DNA of 64,000 nt from Komagataeibacter medellinensis NBRC 3288. Its GTDB lineage: Bacteria > Pseudomonadota > Alphaproteobacteria > Acetobacterales > Acetobacteraceae. Location of the stretch: assembly GCF_000182745.2 (NCBI RefSeq), contig NC_016027.1, forward strand, positions 1,479,501-1,543,500, in the 5' to 3' direction. The translations under genes were made by a program, and so were the position numbers. Under the pieces are notes generated by a model. The model did not search any database and was not told the DNA's origin. It saw only the letters and a program-made list of their open reading frames with translations. Shown here one piece after another: positions 55,265-64,000 of this stretch. Position 1 is the first letter of the stretch, and every line of letters starts with the position of its first letter.

Positions 55265-55738
55265 TTACTGTACCGCCGTGATAGCGTTACGGTTCTGGGC
55301 CCAGGAGGACTCGTCGTCACCAACAGCAGTCGGACGGTCCTTGCCATAGGAGATGGTGGTCATGCGCGAAGCATTAACACCCTTCGCCACCAGGTAATCA
55401 TGTGCGGCGTTCGCACGGCGCTCACCCAGTGCGATGTTGTATTCTTCCGTGCCACGGTCATCGCAGTTGCCGGCGATCTGCACGTGTACCTGCGGGTACT
55501 TGGCCAGCCATGCGGCCTGCTTGTCGAGAGCAGCCTTTGAATCGCTCGACAGCGTGCTCTGGTTCAGCGCGAACAGAACGCGGTCGCCCGCCGTTGCCAC
55601 CAGATCAGCCTCGCTACCCGGCGCGGGGCCGACCTGCTGCTGCGTGGCTGCGCCCGTGTTCGCGTTCTTGTCTGCATGATCGGAACAGGCGGCGAGGAAA
55701 AGGGCCATGCCGGCCGCACCAAGAAGCTTTAGTTTCAT
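55265..55738 (-). CDS. pal: peptidoglycan-associated lipoprotein
   Basis: A 157-residue outer-membrane lipoprotein that ties the outer membrane to peptidoglycan. Leader MKLKLLGAAGMALFLAAC has lipobox LAAC (Cys18). The OmpA-like domain has VLFALNQSTLSSDSKAALD near residue 55 and VQIAGNCDDRGTEEYNIALGERRA near residue 90, with the diaminopimelate-binding Asp and Arg. The ATG at 55738 has AGGA ten bases upstream. It lies 248 bases after tolB and has its own likely promoter. Confidence 0.97.
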   Translation of the reverse strand: MKLKLLGAAGMALFLAACSDHADKNANTGAATQQQVGPAPGSEADLVATAGDRVLFALNQSTLSSDSKAALDKQAAWLAKYPQVHVQIAGNCDDRGTEEYNIALGERRANAAHDYLVAKGVNASRMTTISYGKDRPTAVGDDESSWAQNRNAITAVQ

Positions 55739-55879
55739 TACTTTTGATCCTGGATCGGTTTCTTTGATCGAAACCAGTTGTTGAATTTCCGGATTTAAAT
55801 ATGGAACGGTCCCGAGTCTCGTTGCGCCCTGCCAAACAAACTGTAAAACAGAAACTCGCGATCGCTGGAAACCGGCACT

Positions 55880-55909
55880 AGCATAGACGGAAAAGCCCGC
55901 TTTCGTCAA
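55880..55909 (-). promoter_or_regulatory. promoter of pal
   Basis: On the minus strand TTGACG (55909-55904), an 18-base spacer and TATGCT (55885-55880) give a good sigma-70 promoter. It lies in the 248-base tolB-pal gap and predicts a 5' leader of about 135 bases before the pal ATG. Confidence 0.55.
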
Positions 55910-55986
55910 TGTTGGACAAACACATACCGGCCATCCGTCCAGAACGGGGATCCCGGCATACTATCTGCCCAACATATTGATATTTA

Positions 55987-57357
55987 TTACTTATTTAGCG
56001 GCGACCATGTCGGGTCGGACGCACTGCCCGCCGGGAGCGCGCGCTCATGGAAGCCGGTGATATCAATTGTGCTGATACCTGTTGCAAATCCGGCACCACC
56101 ACTCCCCGAAGCACTCTGGCGGCAGAAGGCCAGAACGCGGCCATTGGGGCAGAAAGTCGGGCTTTCCACAGTAAAGCCCTGCGTCAGTATCCGCTCTCCC
56201 GTTCCGTCCGGCGCCATGACACCCAGCGAGAAACTACCATTGGCGATGCGTGAGAACGCGATCAGGTCCCCGCGCGGCGACCAGACGGGCGATCCGTACT
56301 GCCCATGGCCATAGGAGATCCGCTTTGCCTCCCCGCCTGCTGCGCTCATGACATAAAGCTGAGGCGAACCACCACGGTCGGAGTTGAAGACGATCTGTGA
56401 CCCGTCGGGGCTGAAGGACGGACTGGTGTCAATCGCACCTGATGCCGTCAACTGCCGCCGCGACATGCTGGCAAGGTCCACCAGGTAGATATCGGACCCG
56501 CCACCACGCGTGACCGACAGGATGACTGACCGCCCATCGGGAGAGAAACGGGGGGCAAACGAAATACCGGAAAAATCGCCAAGCAGGCGTTGCTGCCCGG
56601 TATTGAGGTTGAACAGGTAAACACGCGGCCTGTAGTTGGCATATGACATGAATGCCAGTTCACTATTGGCCGGATTGAAGCGCGGGGTCAGGGTCAGCCA
56701 CTGACCGTTGGTCAGGTAACGGCTGTCCGCCCCGTCCTGGTCCATAATGGCAAGCCGCGTGGTCTGGTGTGCGCGCGGGCCAGAACGCGCGATATAGGCA
56801 ATGCGGGAGTTGAAGTAGCCCTGCTCGCCCAACATGCGGCTATAGATCACATCGGCGATCACATGCGCGATGCGGCGCCAGTCCTGTGCCGCAGCGGTAT
56901 AGGCCGTGCCCTGGATCTGCTTGCCCACCAGCACATCCCACAGGCGGAATTCCACCCGAAGTGAACCGCCCTGGTCAATGACCTTGCCAGTCACGGCGGC
57001 GCGTGCGCCCATGGACTTGTAGGAAGCAAAATCTGGCGCGCCCTGCGGCATGCTGGCACTGATGGGGCGGAACAGCCCGCAATTGCCCAGATCGGCCGAG
57101 ATCACATCGGTAATCTGCTGGGCAACTCCGCTGCCAAGTGAGGGCAGGACAATGGGAATGGGTGCCGTCCGGGCCTGGTCCACCGTAATCTCGGCCTCAC
57201 CTGCGGCCTGCGCGTGGGCGGAACCCGCTGCGAACAGCGGTGTGGCCAGCAGACCACCGGCCACGCCCGCACCCATGAAACCACGCCGGCTGAATGCTGC
57301 TGCCAGGCGTGCTGCATCATCATCGGGAATCAGTGGCTTTACGCTTCTTGACGTCAT
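55987..57357 (-). CDS. tolB: Tol-Pal system protein TolB, with Tat-type leader
   Basis: A 456-residue periplasmic beta-propeller that binds Pal and TolA. An N-terminal domain is followed by propeller blades with FSPDG repeats ([45 protein letters not shown]). The leader has SRRGFMGAG at residues 23-31 and a hydrophobic core ending SAHAQ, which is a twin-arginine signal; E. coli TolB uses Sec. Export may therefore be by Tat. It follows tolA by 30 bases. Confidence 0.95.
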   Translation of the reverse strand: MTSRSVKPLIPDDDAARLAAAFSRRGFMGAGVAGGLLATPLFAAGSAHAQAAGEAEITVDQARTAPIPIVLPSLGSGVAQQITDVISADLGNCGLFRPISASMPQGAPDFASYKSMGARAAVTGKVIDQGGSLRVEFRLWDVLVGKQIQGTAYTAAAQDWRRIAHVIADVIYSRMLGEQGYFNSRIAYIARSGPRAHQTTRLAIMDQDGADSRYLTNGQWLTLTPRFNPANSELAFMSYANYRPRVYLFNLNTGQQRLLGDFSGISFAPRFSPDGRSVILSVTRGGGSDIYLVDLASMSRRQLTASGAIDTSPSFSPDGSQIVFNSDRGGSPQLYVMSAAGGEAKRISYGHGQYGSPVWSPRGDLIAFSRIANGSFSLGVMAPDGTGERILTQGFTVESPTFCPNGRVLAFCRQSASGSGGAGFATGISTIDITGFHERALPAGSASDPTWSPLNK

Positions 57358-57387
57358 CTTCCTCTCCTCGCCTTCGTCCGCTGCATA

Positions 57388-58380
57388 TCAGGGACGGAAT
57401 ACGAATTTCAGTTGTCTGGTCTGACCCAACAGGTTCTGCGGAATGGGCAGCTTGGCACAGGTGGGGCTGAGCACCGCATCACGCGCGCGTTCCGCCAGCG
57501 CACGGTATGACGGGTCCGCGTCCATCTGCGCCTGTGTCTGCGGTGCGAATTCCACCAGTCGCGCCGTGCCGGTCTCATCCACGGTTACGACCAGATGCGC
57601 CACGAACTGGGCATAATTGCGCGCGGCCGTATCTTCAGAATAACAGCGGCGTACGGCACTGCCGATCGCCTTCTGCTGGGTTGATGTCAGGGCACTGGTA
57701 ATATCCCCATCCGGCGTGCCGCCGCCATCGGGCGCGCCACCCTGCACGGGGTTGGCGCGGGCCTTGGGCGGGTGGGTCTGCTTCTGGTCCGCACGGAAGG
57801 AATCCAGTGTCGCCAGCAGGGAATGCGTGTCCGGGACATGCTTCTTCGCCTCATTGGGCTGGGTCGTGCTTGAGTGTTCCTGCACCTTGGGCGCAGCCGT
57901 GGGGTCCGGCTGAGCCGAAGGGGGCACCGGGGCATGCGCCTGCGCGGGGGCTGCCTTGGCCGGCGTGGGCGGCAGCTTGACCGCATCGGGCGAAGGCTGC
58001 TGCTCACGCGGCGGCGTTGGCGCATCGGGCACCGGCTTGGGTGCCTGCTGCGGCGGCGGCATGGGCGGCGGAGGCGGCGGCGGGGGCGCCGCTTCCTCGT
58101 TGGGGGTCTTTTCGGGCGGCGTGGGTGCCGGCGGCGCTTCCTGCTTTACCGGCGCAGGTGCGGGTGCCGGTTTGGGCGCGGGTTTATCGCCCTTGTGCGG
58201 GGTGGATGTGCCGGTATCGGCAGCGAATTCCATCTCGACCGTAGGCGGCGGTGGCGGTTCAGGAGGAACCGGCACCGGCAGCCTGAGCAGCACGGTCAGC
58301 AGCAGAGCCACATGCAGGCCGCCCGATACCAGGACGGAACGCCGCATGAGGATACGTTCAGAGCGACGCGGTGGCACCAC
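57388..58380 (-). CDS. tolA: TolA-like envelope energy transducer (Pro/Ala-rich)
   Basis: A 330-residue inner-membrane protein. A short cytoplasmic tail and one helix (SVLVSGGLHVALLLTVLLRL) lead into a very long Pro/Ala/Lys-rich periplasmic spacer (about residues 38-200, with runs of Pro). A C-terminal domain related to TolA/TonB follows: AIGSAVRRCYSEDTAARNYAQFVAHLVVTVDETG, with a Cys pair (C near 245 and 311). The start is GTG 58380, with GGGAG nine bases upstream; ATG 58347 would leave only the helix. Confidence 0.9.
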   Translation of the reverse strand: MVPPRRSERILMRRSVLVSGGLHVALLLTVLLRLPVPVPPEPPPPPTVEMEFAADTGTSTPHKGDKPAPKPAPAPAPVKQEAPPAPTPPEKTPNEEAAPPPPPPPPMPPPQQAPKPVPDAPTPPREQQPSPDAVKLPPTPAKAAPAQAHAPVPPSAQPDPTAAPKVQEHSSTTQPNEAKKHVPDTHSLLATLDSFRADQKQTHPPKARANPVQGGAPDGGGTPDGDITSALTSTQQKAIGSAVRRCYSEDTAARNYAQFVAHLVVTVDETGTARLVEFAPQTQAQMDADPSYRALAERARDAVLSPTCAKLPIPQNLLGQTRQLKFVFRP

Positions 58381-58410
58381 GATTAGACGGCTCCCGATAT
58401 GCGGTTCAGG

Positions 58411-58854
58411 TCAGTGGCCGCCGCCGGGCGGCTGCTGTGCAAGAAGGGCTACATGCGTGAACCCGCCAGCCGTGATCTGCCCCATGACCTGCATGACGCG
58501 GCCATAATCGATATGGGAATCACCGCGCACGAAGATGCGGTGCTCACGGTCATTCTGGGCAGCCGCCTTCAACTGGTCCACCAACTGGTCCTGCGAGACG
58601 GGGTCATCACCAAGGTACAGGTCGCCATTGGACCGGATGGAGACGGTGATGGGCTTGGTATCGGTATTGACCGGCGCCGCATCGGTCTTGGGCAGGTCCA
58701 CGTTCACGCCGCTTGTCATCATCGGTGCCGTCACCATGAAAATGATGAGCAGCACCAACATCACGTCAACCAGCGGGGTGACGTTGATTTCCGCCATGGG
58801 CCGCCGCTTGCGCCGCCGCCCACGCAGATCGCCCAGGCTTGCCCCCATGCTCAC
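58411..58854 (-). CDS. tolR: Tol-Pal system protein TolR (ExbD family)
   Basis: A 147-residue proton-channel partner of TolQ. The helix has AEINVTPLVDVMLVLLIIFM with the conserved Asp that carries protons near residue 30. The periplasmic domain has VDLPKTDA and VFVRGDSHIDYGRVMQVM-type strands. Translation starts with GTG, overlapping the tolQ stop in GTGA, so the two are coupled. Confidence 0.95.
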   Translation of the reverse strand: MSMGASLGDLRGRRRKRRPMAEINVTPLVDVMLVLLIIFMVTAPMMTSGVNVDLPKTDAAPVNTDTKPITVSIRSNGDLYLGDDPVSQDQLVDQLKAAAQNDREHRIFVRGDSHIDYGRVMQVMGQITAGGFTHVALLAQQPPGGGH

Positions 58855-59570
58855 GCACCCCTTTCTTCGGACTGGCGTGACAGGATGGCCGCGAACTCGG
58901 TGCCGAAGGCATCCAGCCGGTCCTCGAACACGCCCATGCTGTTGCTGATCACGTTATAGGCGATCACCGCCGGAATGGCCGTGACCAGGCCGATGGCGGT
59001 TGCGAACAGGGCTTCCGAAATACCAGGAGCCACAACCGACAGGTTGGTATTATGCATCGCCGCGATCGAGCCGAAGGCGTGCATGATGCCCCATACCGTG
59101 CCAAACAGGCCGATGAAGGGAGCCACCGGCCCGATGGTCGCCAGAAAGATGATCCACCGGTTCAGCCGGTCCATCTCACGCGTGATGGTGATGGCCATGG
59201 CGCGGTTGACGCGGTCCTGCACCCCCCCATGCACAAGGTCGATACCGGATATGCGCGATGAACGCCGCCATTCACCCATGGCCGCGCCAAATACCGCAGC
59301 CATAGGGTGCACAGGCTTCGCCCCATCCGATTCGTACAGATCTTCCAGGCTGCCACCCGCCCAGAACCGCTCCTCAAAATCATTAGCCAGCCGGTTGACC
59401 CGACGAACGGTCGTGAATTTGTCGAAAATGATTGCCCATACAATCACACTACAGGTCACAAGGCCGATCATCACCAGCTTCACGACAATGGATGCATGCA
59501 TGAACAATGCCCACATCGACAGATCGCCTGCTGCAGCCCCTAGATTTGCCGCATTAACCGCTTGGTCCAA
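58851..59570 (-). CDS. tolQ: Tol-Pal system protein TolQ (ExbB/MotA family)
   Basis: A 239-residue inner-membrane proton-channel subunit. Three helices are seen: VVKLVMIGLVTCSVIVWAII near residue 33, FLATIGPVAPFIGLFGTVWG near residue 145 and ISEALFATAIGLVTAIPAVIAYN near residue 185. They carry the conserved Thr and Gly of the ion path. The start is TTG, five bases after a perfect AGGAGG. It begins the tolQRAB run. Confidence 0.95.
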   Translation of the reverse strand: MDQAVNAANLGAAAGDLSMWALFMHASIVVKLVMIGLVTCSVIVWAIIFDKFTTVRRVNRLANDFEERFWAGGSLEDLYESDGAKPVHPMAAVFGAAMGEWRRSSRISGIDLVHGGVQDRVNRAMAITITREMDRLNRWIIFLATIGPVAPFIGLFGTVWGIMHAFGSIAAMHNTNLSVVAPGISEALFATAIGLVTAIPAVIAYNVISNSMGVFEDRLDAFGTEFAAILSRQSEERGA

Positions 59571-59575
59571 ATATG

Positions 59576-59581
59576 CCTCCT
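59576..59581 (-). promoter_or_regulatory. strong ribosome binding site of tolQ
   Basis: AGGAGG, read on the minus strand, lies five bases before the TTG start codon. It justifies the unusual start. The tolQ-ybgC gap (59571-59717) shows no other clear signal. Confidence 0.8.
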
Positions 59582-59717
59582 GCCCACCTTGACCGTTCGC
59601 TCAAACACGAAGATTGCCCATTTAGCAAGTCACGGCCAACCTGCTTTCCGCACAGCCTTGCATCACGGTCAACCCATGACACGAAAAGACCCTGCACAAC
59701 GCATGACTTGGTGGTGT

Positions 59718-60137
59718 TTACGCGATCAGTGCACGTAACAGATCACGCCAAGGCGGCGGAAATCGGGCAGCGCGCCCATCTGTTGCGCGCACGCAGGCCA
59801 GACGGACATCAAGCGTGCCACATCCTGTTCCCGCTGCGTCTCCCACCTTGTGAAATTCCTGCCACAGCCGACAGCTTGCCGCCCCCAGTTCGGTCAGGCG
59901 AGTCGTAACGCGCACGATGTCATCCAGCCGCAACGGCGCGCGGTAGTCGATGATGGCCTGCCTGACCACGAAGGCCAGCCCGTAATCAGCCAGCAGATCG
60001 GAAGCCGATCGCCCCTGCGCGCGGATGGCCTCGGTGCGCGCCCGCTCGGCCAGCCCCAGGTAGCGGGCGTGATAGACCACGCCCCCCGCATCCGTATCCT
60101 CGTAATAGATGCGGAAGTCGATATTATGTTGCACCAT
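59718..60137 (-). CDS. ybgC: acyl-CoA thioesterase YbgC
   Basis: A 139-residue hotdog-fold thioesterase, usually the first gene of tol-pal clusters and linked to phospholipid acyl turnover. The signature is FRIYYEDTDAGGVVYHARYLGLAERART, with the catalytic Asp in DTDAGG. LDDIVRVTTRLTELGAASCRLWQE follows. The ATG at 60137 has GGGGGA eight bases upstream and starts four bases after ruvB stops. The longer reading from 60251 would overlap ruvB. Confidence 0.93.
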   Translation of the reverse strand: MVQHNIDFRIYYEDTDAGGVVYHARYLGLAERARTEAIRAQGRSASDLLADYGLAFVVRQAIIDYRAPLRLDDIVRVTTRLTELGAASCRLWQEFHKVGDAAGTGCGTLDVRLACVRATDGRAARFPPPWRDLLRALIA

Positions 60138-60141
60138 CGGT

Positions 60142-61185
60142 TCAATCCCCCAGCAGGTCGCCCTGTCCGGGCGTACGGGCGGGGGGTTGAAGGCCCAGAT
60201 GCCGCCACCCCCTCTCGCCCAGCATGCGCCCCCGGCTTGTCCGCAGCACAAGCCCTTCCTGGATCAGGTACGGCTCGATCACGTCTTCCAGCGTATCACG
60301 GGCTTCAGCCAGGGCGGCAGCCAGCGTTTCCACCCCCACCGGACCACCGTGGTGGAATTCGGCAATGCGGCGCAAGTAGCGGCGGTCCATGCTGTCCAGC
60401 CCCATCGAATCGACTTCCAGCCGGGAGAGTGCGGCATCGGCCAGCACCCGGTCCACCGGCCCGCGCCCTGCGCGCGCCACGGCGGCAAAATCGCGTACCC
60501 GGCGCAACAGCCTGCCTGCGATACGTGGTGTCCCGCGGGAGCGGCGGGCGATTTCCTCCGCCCCTTCCGGTGTCAGGTCGAATTCCAGCTTGCGCGCACC
60601 CCGGGTCACAATCTGGCACAACTCTTCCGGCGTATAGAACACTAACCGCAGCGGAATGCCGAACCGGTCACGCAGCGGGGTAGCCAGCAGGCCCGCGCGC
60701 GTGGTGGCCGCCACTAGCGTGAAGGGAGAGAGGTCGATCCGCACGGAACGCGCGGCTGGCCCTTCACCAATAATCAGGTCGAGCTGGAAATCCTCCATCG
60801 CCGGGTAGAGCACTTCCTCAATAGCAGGGTGCAGGCGGTGGATCTCATCAATGAACAGCACGTCGCGCGGCTGGAGGTTGGTCAGGATCGCGGCAAGATC
60901 ACCCGCACGCTGGATGACCGGCCCGGATGTGGCGCGAAAGCCTACGCCAAGTTCACGCGCCACGATCTGGGCCAGCGTGGTCTTGCCCAGGCCCGGCGGC
61001 CCGTGCAACAGCACATGGTCAAGCGCATCGCCACGCTGACGGGCTGCGGCGATGAAGATGGCAAGGTTTTCACGGCTGGCCTTCTGGCCGGTAAAATCAT
61101 CGAGCGTCTGGGGTCGCAGCGTGCCTTCGTTGCCGTCTTCTTCACTCCTGCGGGCGTCGATCTCGCGTTCTGGCAGTTCACTCAT
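60142..61185 (-). CDS. ruvB: Holliday junction helicase motor RuvB
   Basis: A 347-residue AAA+ ATPase that drives branch migration with RuvA. It has [12 protein letters not shown] near residue 23, Walker [14 protein letters not shown] near residue 60, Walker [15 protein letters not shown] near residue 110, sensor GATTRAGLL-like [18 protein letters not shown] and the arginine finger in [18 protein letters not shown]. The C-terminal winged helix is [20 protein letters not shown]. Its ATG overlaps the ruvA stop by four bases. Confidence 0.97.
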   Translation of the reverse strand: MSELPEREIDARRSEEDGNEGTLRPQTLDDFTGQKASRENLAIFIAAARQRGDALDHVLLHGPPGLGKTTLAQIVARELGVGFRATSGPVIQRAGDLAAILTNLQPRDVLFIDEIHRLHPAIEEVLYPAMEDFQLDLIIGEGPAARSVRIDLSPFTLVAATTRAGLLATPLRDRFGIPLRLVFYTPEELCQIVTRGARKLEFDLTPEGAEEIARRSRGTPRIAGRLLRRVRDFAAVARAGRGPVDRVLADAALSRLEVDSMGLDSMDRRYLRRIAEFHHGGPVGVETLAAALAEARDTLEDVIEPYLIQEGLVLRTSRGRMLGERGWRHLGLQPPARTPGQGDLLGD

Positions 61186-61802
61186 CGAGCCAGTTCCTTC
61201 AGCGCGTCACGGATCACGACATCAAGGTCTACCTTGCCTTCATGCCGCTCAATCACCCGTTCCACCACCGACAGCGCCTCCCCGCGCCTGAAGCCAAGGC
61301 CAGACAGCGCAAGCAGCGCATCCGCCGCAATGCTGTGCGGCGTGGGCATGGTAATGGTCACACCCGCCACGCCTGCCCCCGCTGCCACGCCGGTGGGCAT
61401 ACCTTCGCACTTGTCACGCAGTTCAGTCACGATTCGCTGGGCCAGTCGCGCACCCACGCCGCCTGCGCGGGTCAGCATGGCCTTGTCACCCGACCCGATG
61501 GCCACCATGAGTTCAGGCGGCGGCAAAACCGACAGGATGGCCAGCGCCACTTTGGCTCCCACGCCCTGCACCGTGGTCAGCAGACGGAACCATGAGCGTT
61601 CCGATGGCTCGGCAAAGCCGTACAGCAGGATCGCGTCCTCGCGCACCACGGTTTCCACCAGTACCAAAGCCAGTTCCGGCGGCTGGGGCAGTACCGCCAG
61701 CGTGCGGCTGGATGCCTGCACAAGATAGCCCACACCGCTTACGTCAATCACGCAGCGGTCGGCTTCCACCTGCGCCAGCAGGCCGCGCAACTGTGCGATC
61801 AT
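61182..61802 (-). CDS. ruvA: Holliday junction DNA-binding protein RuvA
   Basis: A 206-residue tetrameric protein that binds four-way junctions and recruits RuvB. The OB domain [26 protein letters not shown] is followed by HhH motifs ([31 protein letters not shown]). A Gly/Ala linker follows, then the C-terminal domain that contacts RuvB ([18 protein letters not shown]). Starts and stops overlap ruvC and ruvB by four bases, a tight operon. Confidence 0.96.
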   Translation of the reverse strand: MIAQLRGLLAQVEADRCVIDVSGVGYLVQASSRTLAVLPQPPELALVLVETVVREDAILLYGFAEPSERSWFRLLTTVQGVGAKVALAILSVLPPPELMVAIGSGDKAMLTRAGGVGARLAQRIVTELRDKCEGMPTGVAAGAGVAGVTITMPTPHSIAADALLALSGLGFRRGEALSVVERVIERHEGKVDLDVVIRDALKELAR

Positions 61803-62305
61803 GCCATTCTCGTGGCGCGGGCAATGTGGGCGGCACTGGTGCGATGATGGGCATGGCAGATGGCCACGGCCAGCGCATCCGCCGCATCGGCGCGCTTGAG
61901 CAGGGCGGTAGGCAGGATCCGGCGGACCATCATGCTGACCTGTTCCTTTGTCGCGGCCCCTGTGCCCACCACCGCGCGCTTGACCGTTTTTGCCCCGTAT
62001 TCGGACACGGGAATATCCAGCAGCATCGGCACCAGCAGCCCCACGCCACGAGCATAGCCCAGCTTGAGCGTGGCAGCCCCGTTACGGTTGACGTAGGTTT
62101 CCTCCACCGCGGCTTCATCGGGGGCAAAGCTGCGGGCCAGTTCCAGCAGCGCATCATGCAGGTGGCGCAGCCGTTCGGGCACGCTGAGTGCCGAGTCGGT
62201 TGCAATCACCCCATCGGCCACATGGGCCAGACGGTTGCCCTGCGCGGTAATGACCCCCCAGCCGGTAAAACGCAGGCCGGGGTCAATGCCCAGGATGCGG
62301 ACCAT
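61799..62305 (-). CDS. ruvC: crossover junction endodeoxyribonuclease RuvC
   Basis: A 168-residue RNase H-fold resolvase that cuts Holliday junctions. The catalytic acids are Asp in ILGIDPGLRFTGWGV (residue 7), Glu in AVEETYVNRN near residue 68, and Asp residues in KRADAADALAVAICHAHH near residue 141. It is nine bases after yebC and overlaps ruvA by four, so yebC-ruvC-ruvA-ruvB-ybgC look like one transcript. Confidence 0.96.
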   Translation of the reverse strand: MVRILGIDPGLRFTGWGVITAQGNRLAHVADGVIATDSALSVPERLRHLHDALLELARSFAPDEAAVEETYVNRNGAATLKLGYARGVGLLVPMLLDIPVSEYGAKTVKRAVVGTGAATKEQVSMMVRRILPTALLKRADAADALAVAICHAHHRTSAAHIARATRMA

Positions 62306-62313
62306 CGACCCGC

Positions 62314-63063
62314 TCAGGCCGAAAGCTTTTCGGCCACGTCATCCGGCAGGTCGAAATTGGCATACACGGCCTGCACGTCGTCATGGTCTTCCAGCGTGTC
62401 GATCAGCTTGAACACGCTCCGCGCCTTGTCCTCGTCCAGTTCGACCGTATTGCCCGGCCGCCAGTCCAGCTTGGCCGAGGCTGGTTCGCCAAAACGGGTT
62501 TCCAGCGCATCACGCACGGCAAAGAAGGACTCAACCGGGCAGGTCACTTCATGCATGCCGTCCACAGTCTCGACATTCTCGGCACCGGCTTCCAGACCTG
62601 CCTCAATCAGGTCGTCCTCGCTGGCCGCATCAAGCGGATAGGCAATCACGCCCAGCCGGGTGAACATGAAGGAAACCGAATTGGTCTCCCCCAGCGAGCC
62701 GCCATGCTTGGAAAACGCTGCGCGTACATCGGATGCCGTGCGGTTGCGGTTGTCGGTCAACCCTTCCACGATCACGGCTACACCGGCGGGGCCGTAGCCT
62801 TCGTACCGGACCTCGGTATAATCATCACCGCCGCCAGCACCCGATGCCTTCTTGATCGCGCGCTCGACCGTATCCTTGGGCATGTTGACTTCACGCGCGG
62901 CGGAAATGGCGGCACGCAGGCGCGGGTTCATGGCCGGGTCAGGCATGCCTTCGCGCGCGGCCACGGTAATTTCACGAATGACCTTGGCAAACTGCTTGGC
63001 CCGCTTGGCGTCCTGCGCGCCCTTGCGGTGCATGATGTTCTTGAACTGGGAATGACCCGCCAT
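62314..63063 (-). CDS. YebC/PmpR family translation or transcription factor
   Basis: A 249-residue protein of the YebC/PmpR family, which includes DNA-binding regulators and factors that help ribosomes through proline stretches. It begins [18 protein letters not shown] and has [10 protein letters not shown]-type [17 protein letters not shown], with [18 protein letters not shown] near residue 60. [23 protein letters not shown] and [13 protein letters not shown] are further domain-typical parts. Its usual place is just upstream of ruvC, as here. Confidence 0.95.
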   Translation of the reverse strand: MAGHSQFKNIMHRKGAQDAKRAKQFAKVIREITVAAREGMPDPAMNPRLRAAISAAREVNMPKDTVERAIKKASGAGGGDDYTEVRYEGYGPAGVAVIVEGLTDNRNRTASDVRAAFSKHGGSLGETNSVSFMFTRLGVIAYPLDAASEDDLIEAGLEAGAENVETVDGMHEVTCPVESFFAVRDALETRFGEPASAKLDWRPGNTVELDEDKARSVFKLIDTLEDHDDVQAVYANFDLPDDVAEKLSA

Positions 63064-63123
63064 CGTTCGTCCCTGAATCCTGTATCGTCTGTTATTCTTG
63101 CCTGTCTGCCAAGGGCAGGCTGG

Positions 63124-64000
63124 TCAGACCAGCCGCCCGTGGCAGTGCTTGTATTTCTTGCCCGACCCGCACGGGCAGGCGGCATTGCGCGAGACCTCGC
63201 CCCAGCTTGACGGGTCATCGGGCATGATCGCGGCCCCTCCGATTGGCGTTGCCATGGCCGGGTCCGGCTGGCGGCCCGTGGCATCGGGCATCAGGCCCGG
63301 ACCGGGCTCGTTCTCCAGCCCCGGCACCTCGGGGTCGGAATGGATCTCGGCCACACCGGCGAAGGGGTTGTCGATGGGCGGGGGCGCCATTTCCACCCGC
63401 GCCATGGTACCGGTCACGCGTACGCGCAGGTGATCGAGCATGGCGTGGAACAGTTCAAATGCCTCGTGCTTGAACTCGTTCAGCGGGTCCTTCTGGCCAT
63501 AGGCGCGCAGGCCGATGCCCTGACGCAGTTGGTCCAGCGCCAGCAGGTGTTCCTTCCACACCGCATCAAACGTGGTGAGCAGCACCTGCTTTTCAACATA
63601 ACGCATGACAGAGGGGCCAAAATTGGCCGCCCGGCTGGCCTGCGACTGCGCCGCCGCCTGCTCGATCCGTTCGGTCACGACGCCCGCGTCCACGCCATCT
63701 TCCTTCGCCCATTCCGCGATGGGCAAGGACAGGTTGAGCGTTGTCTGCACATCCTGCGCCAGTTCATCCTTCAGCCACTGCTCGGGGAAGGATTTTTCCG
63801 GGATGCGGCGGGCCACCATATCGTGGATCACATCCTCGCGCATTTCGGCGACGATGGGTGAGACATCTTCCGATGCCATGTATTCCCGGCGCTGGGCATA
63901 GACTTCCTTGCGCTGGTCATTCATCACGTCATCGTATTTGAGCGTGTTCTTGCGCATGTCGAAGTTGCGGGCCTCGACCTTTTTCTGCGCACGCTCAAGT
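63124..64000 (-). CDS. secA: preprotein translocase ATPase SecA (C-terminal part)
   Basis: The last 292 residues of SecA, with the gene running off the right edge. The reading frame stays open to 64000: [40 protein letters not shown], then [34 protein letters not shown]. The protein ends in a Zn-binding motif [14 protein letters not shown] that contacts SecB. The upstream start is outside the window. Confidence 0.97.
   Translation of the reverse strand, partial: LERAQKKVEARNFDMRKNTLKYDDVMNDQRKEVYAQRREYMASEDVSPIVAEMREDVIHDMVARRIPEKSFPEQWLKDELAQDVQTTLNLSLPIAEWAKEDGVDAGVVTERIEQAAAQSQASRAANFGPSVMRYVEKQVLLTTFDAVWKEHLLALDQLRQGIGLRAYGQKDPLNEFKHEAFELFHAMLDHLRVRVTGTMARVEMAPPPIDNPFAGVAEIHSDPEVPGLENEPGPGLMPDATGRQPDPAMATPIGGAAIMPDDPSSWGEVSRNAACPCGSGKKYKHCHGRLV

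Noticed and set aside
1-64000. CRISPR array, prophage or insertion sequence
   Set aside because: No regular spacer-repeat pattern, transposase, integrase or phage structural gene was seen; the only dispersed repeats are the hairpin elements listed.

Overview
The window is a GC-rich chromosomal stretch of an alphaproteobacterium, most likely an acetic acid bacterium (Acetobacteraceae, probably Komagataeibacter or Gluconacetobacter). Three things point there. The gene order ruvCAB-ybgC-tolQRAB-pal-cpoB-tilS-ftsH-folP-glmM is typical of alphaproteobacteria. There is a CtrA-type response regulator. There is also a tandem pair of PAS-GGDEF-EAL proteins like those that tune cellulose synthesis through c-di-GMP in Acetobacter xylinum. 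The genus is an inference from remembered protein families, not from a search. I saw no rRNA, prophage, insertion sequence or CRISPR array.

Layout. 0.1-9.3 kb (plus strand): a glycosyltransferase, a Rieske oxygenase, then dcd, murA, hisG-hisD, infA, maf, a short RNase G-like gene and yacG, followed by tRNA-Phe. 9.7-18 kb (minus strand): dihydroorotase, then three c-di-GMP genes: two tandem PAS-GAF-GGDEF-EAL paralogues and an MHYT-GGDEF-EAL membrane protein. 18.3-28.2 kb: cytochrome b561 with a secreted partner, a ferritin-like protein, a ClpP paralogue, an OmpA-like lipoprotein, aminotransferase-hom-recJ, and tRNA-Glu. 28.2-46.5 kb is more accessory. It holds a TPR remnant, a 2OG-Fe(II) oxygenase, an exported amidohydrolase, a DnaQ-like exonuclease, a KirBac channel, a two-domain retropepsin-like protein, an ABC exporter, DUF763, mntR, peroxiredoxin, a sulfide-detoxification pair (persulfide dioxygenase and SQR), DUF1643, dinB, a 39-residue Cys-rich membrane peptide, YfdX and several small envelope proteins. 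46.8-64 kb (all minus strand): a CtrA-like regulator, thiD, glmM, folP, ftsH, tilS, the Tol-Pal set, ybgC, ruvBAC, yebC and the 3' end of secA.

How the genes work together. The last 17 kb is a housekeeping block for envelope integrity (Tol-Pal, FtsH, GlmM, SecA) and DNA repair (RuvABC). The middle region groups peroxide, sulfide and metal-stress functions around divergent promoters with palindromic operators. The c-di-GMP cluster has uneven conservation of its catalytic motifs, so its three proteins probably have different jobs.

Most notable: a CtrA paralogue whose phosphoacceptor Asp51 is Asn, with other receiver residues also lost; a PAS-GGDEF-EAL protein with a GPNEF motif and a three-residue deletion in its EAL domain, beside an apparently intact heme-PAS paralogue; a family of structured intergenic repeats at 3' ends of genes; a CsoR-like operator upstream of a small CxxC protein; and a protein with two retropepsin-like domains whose catalytic motifs are both eroded.
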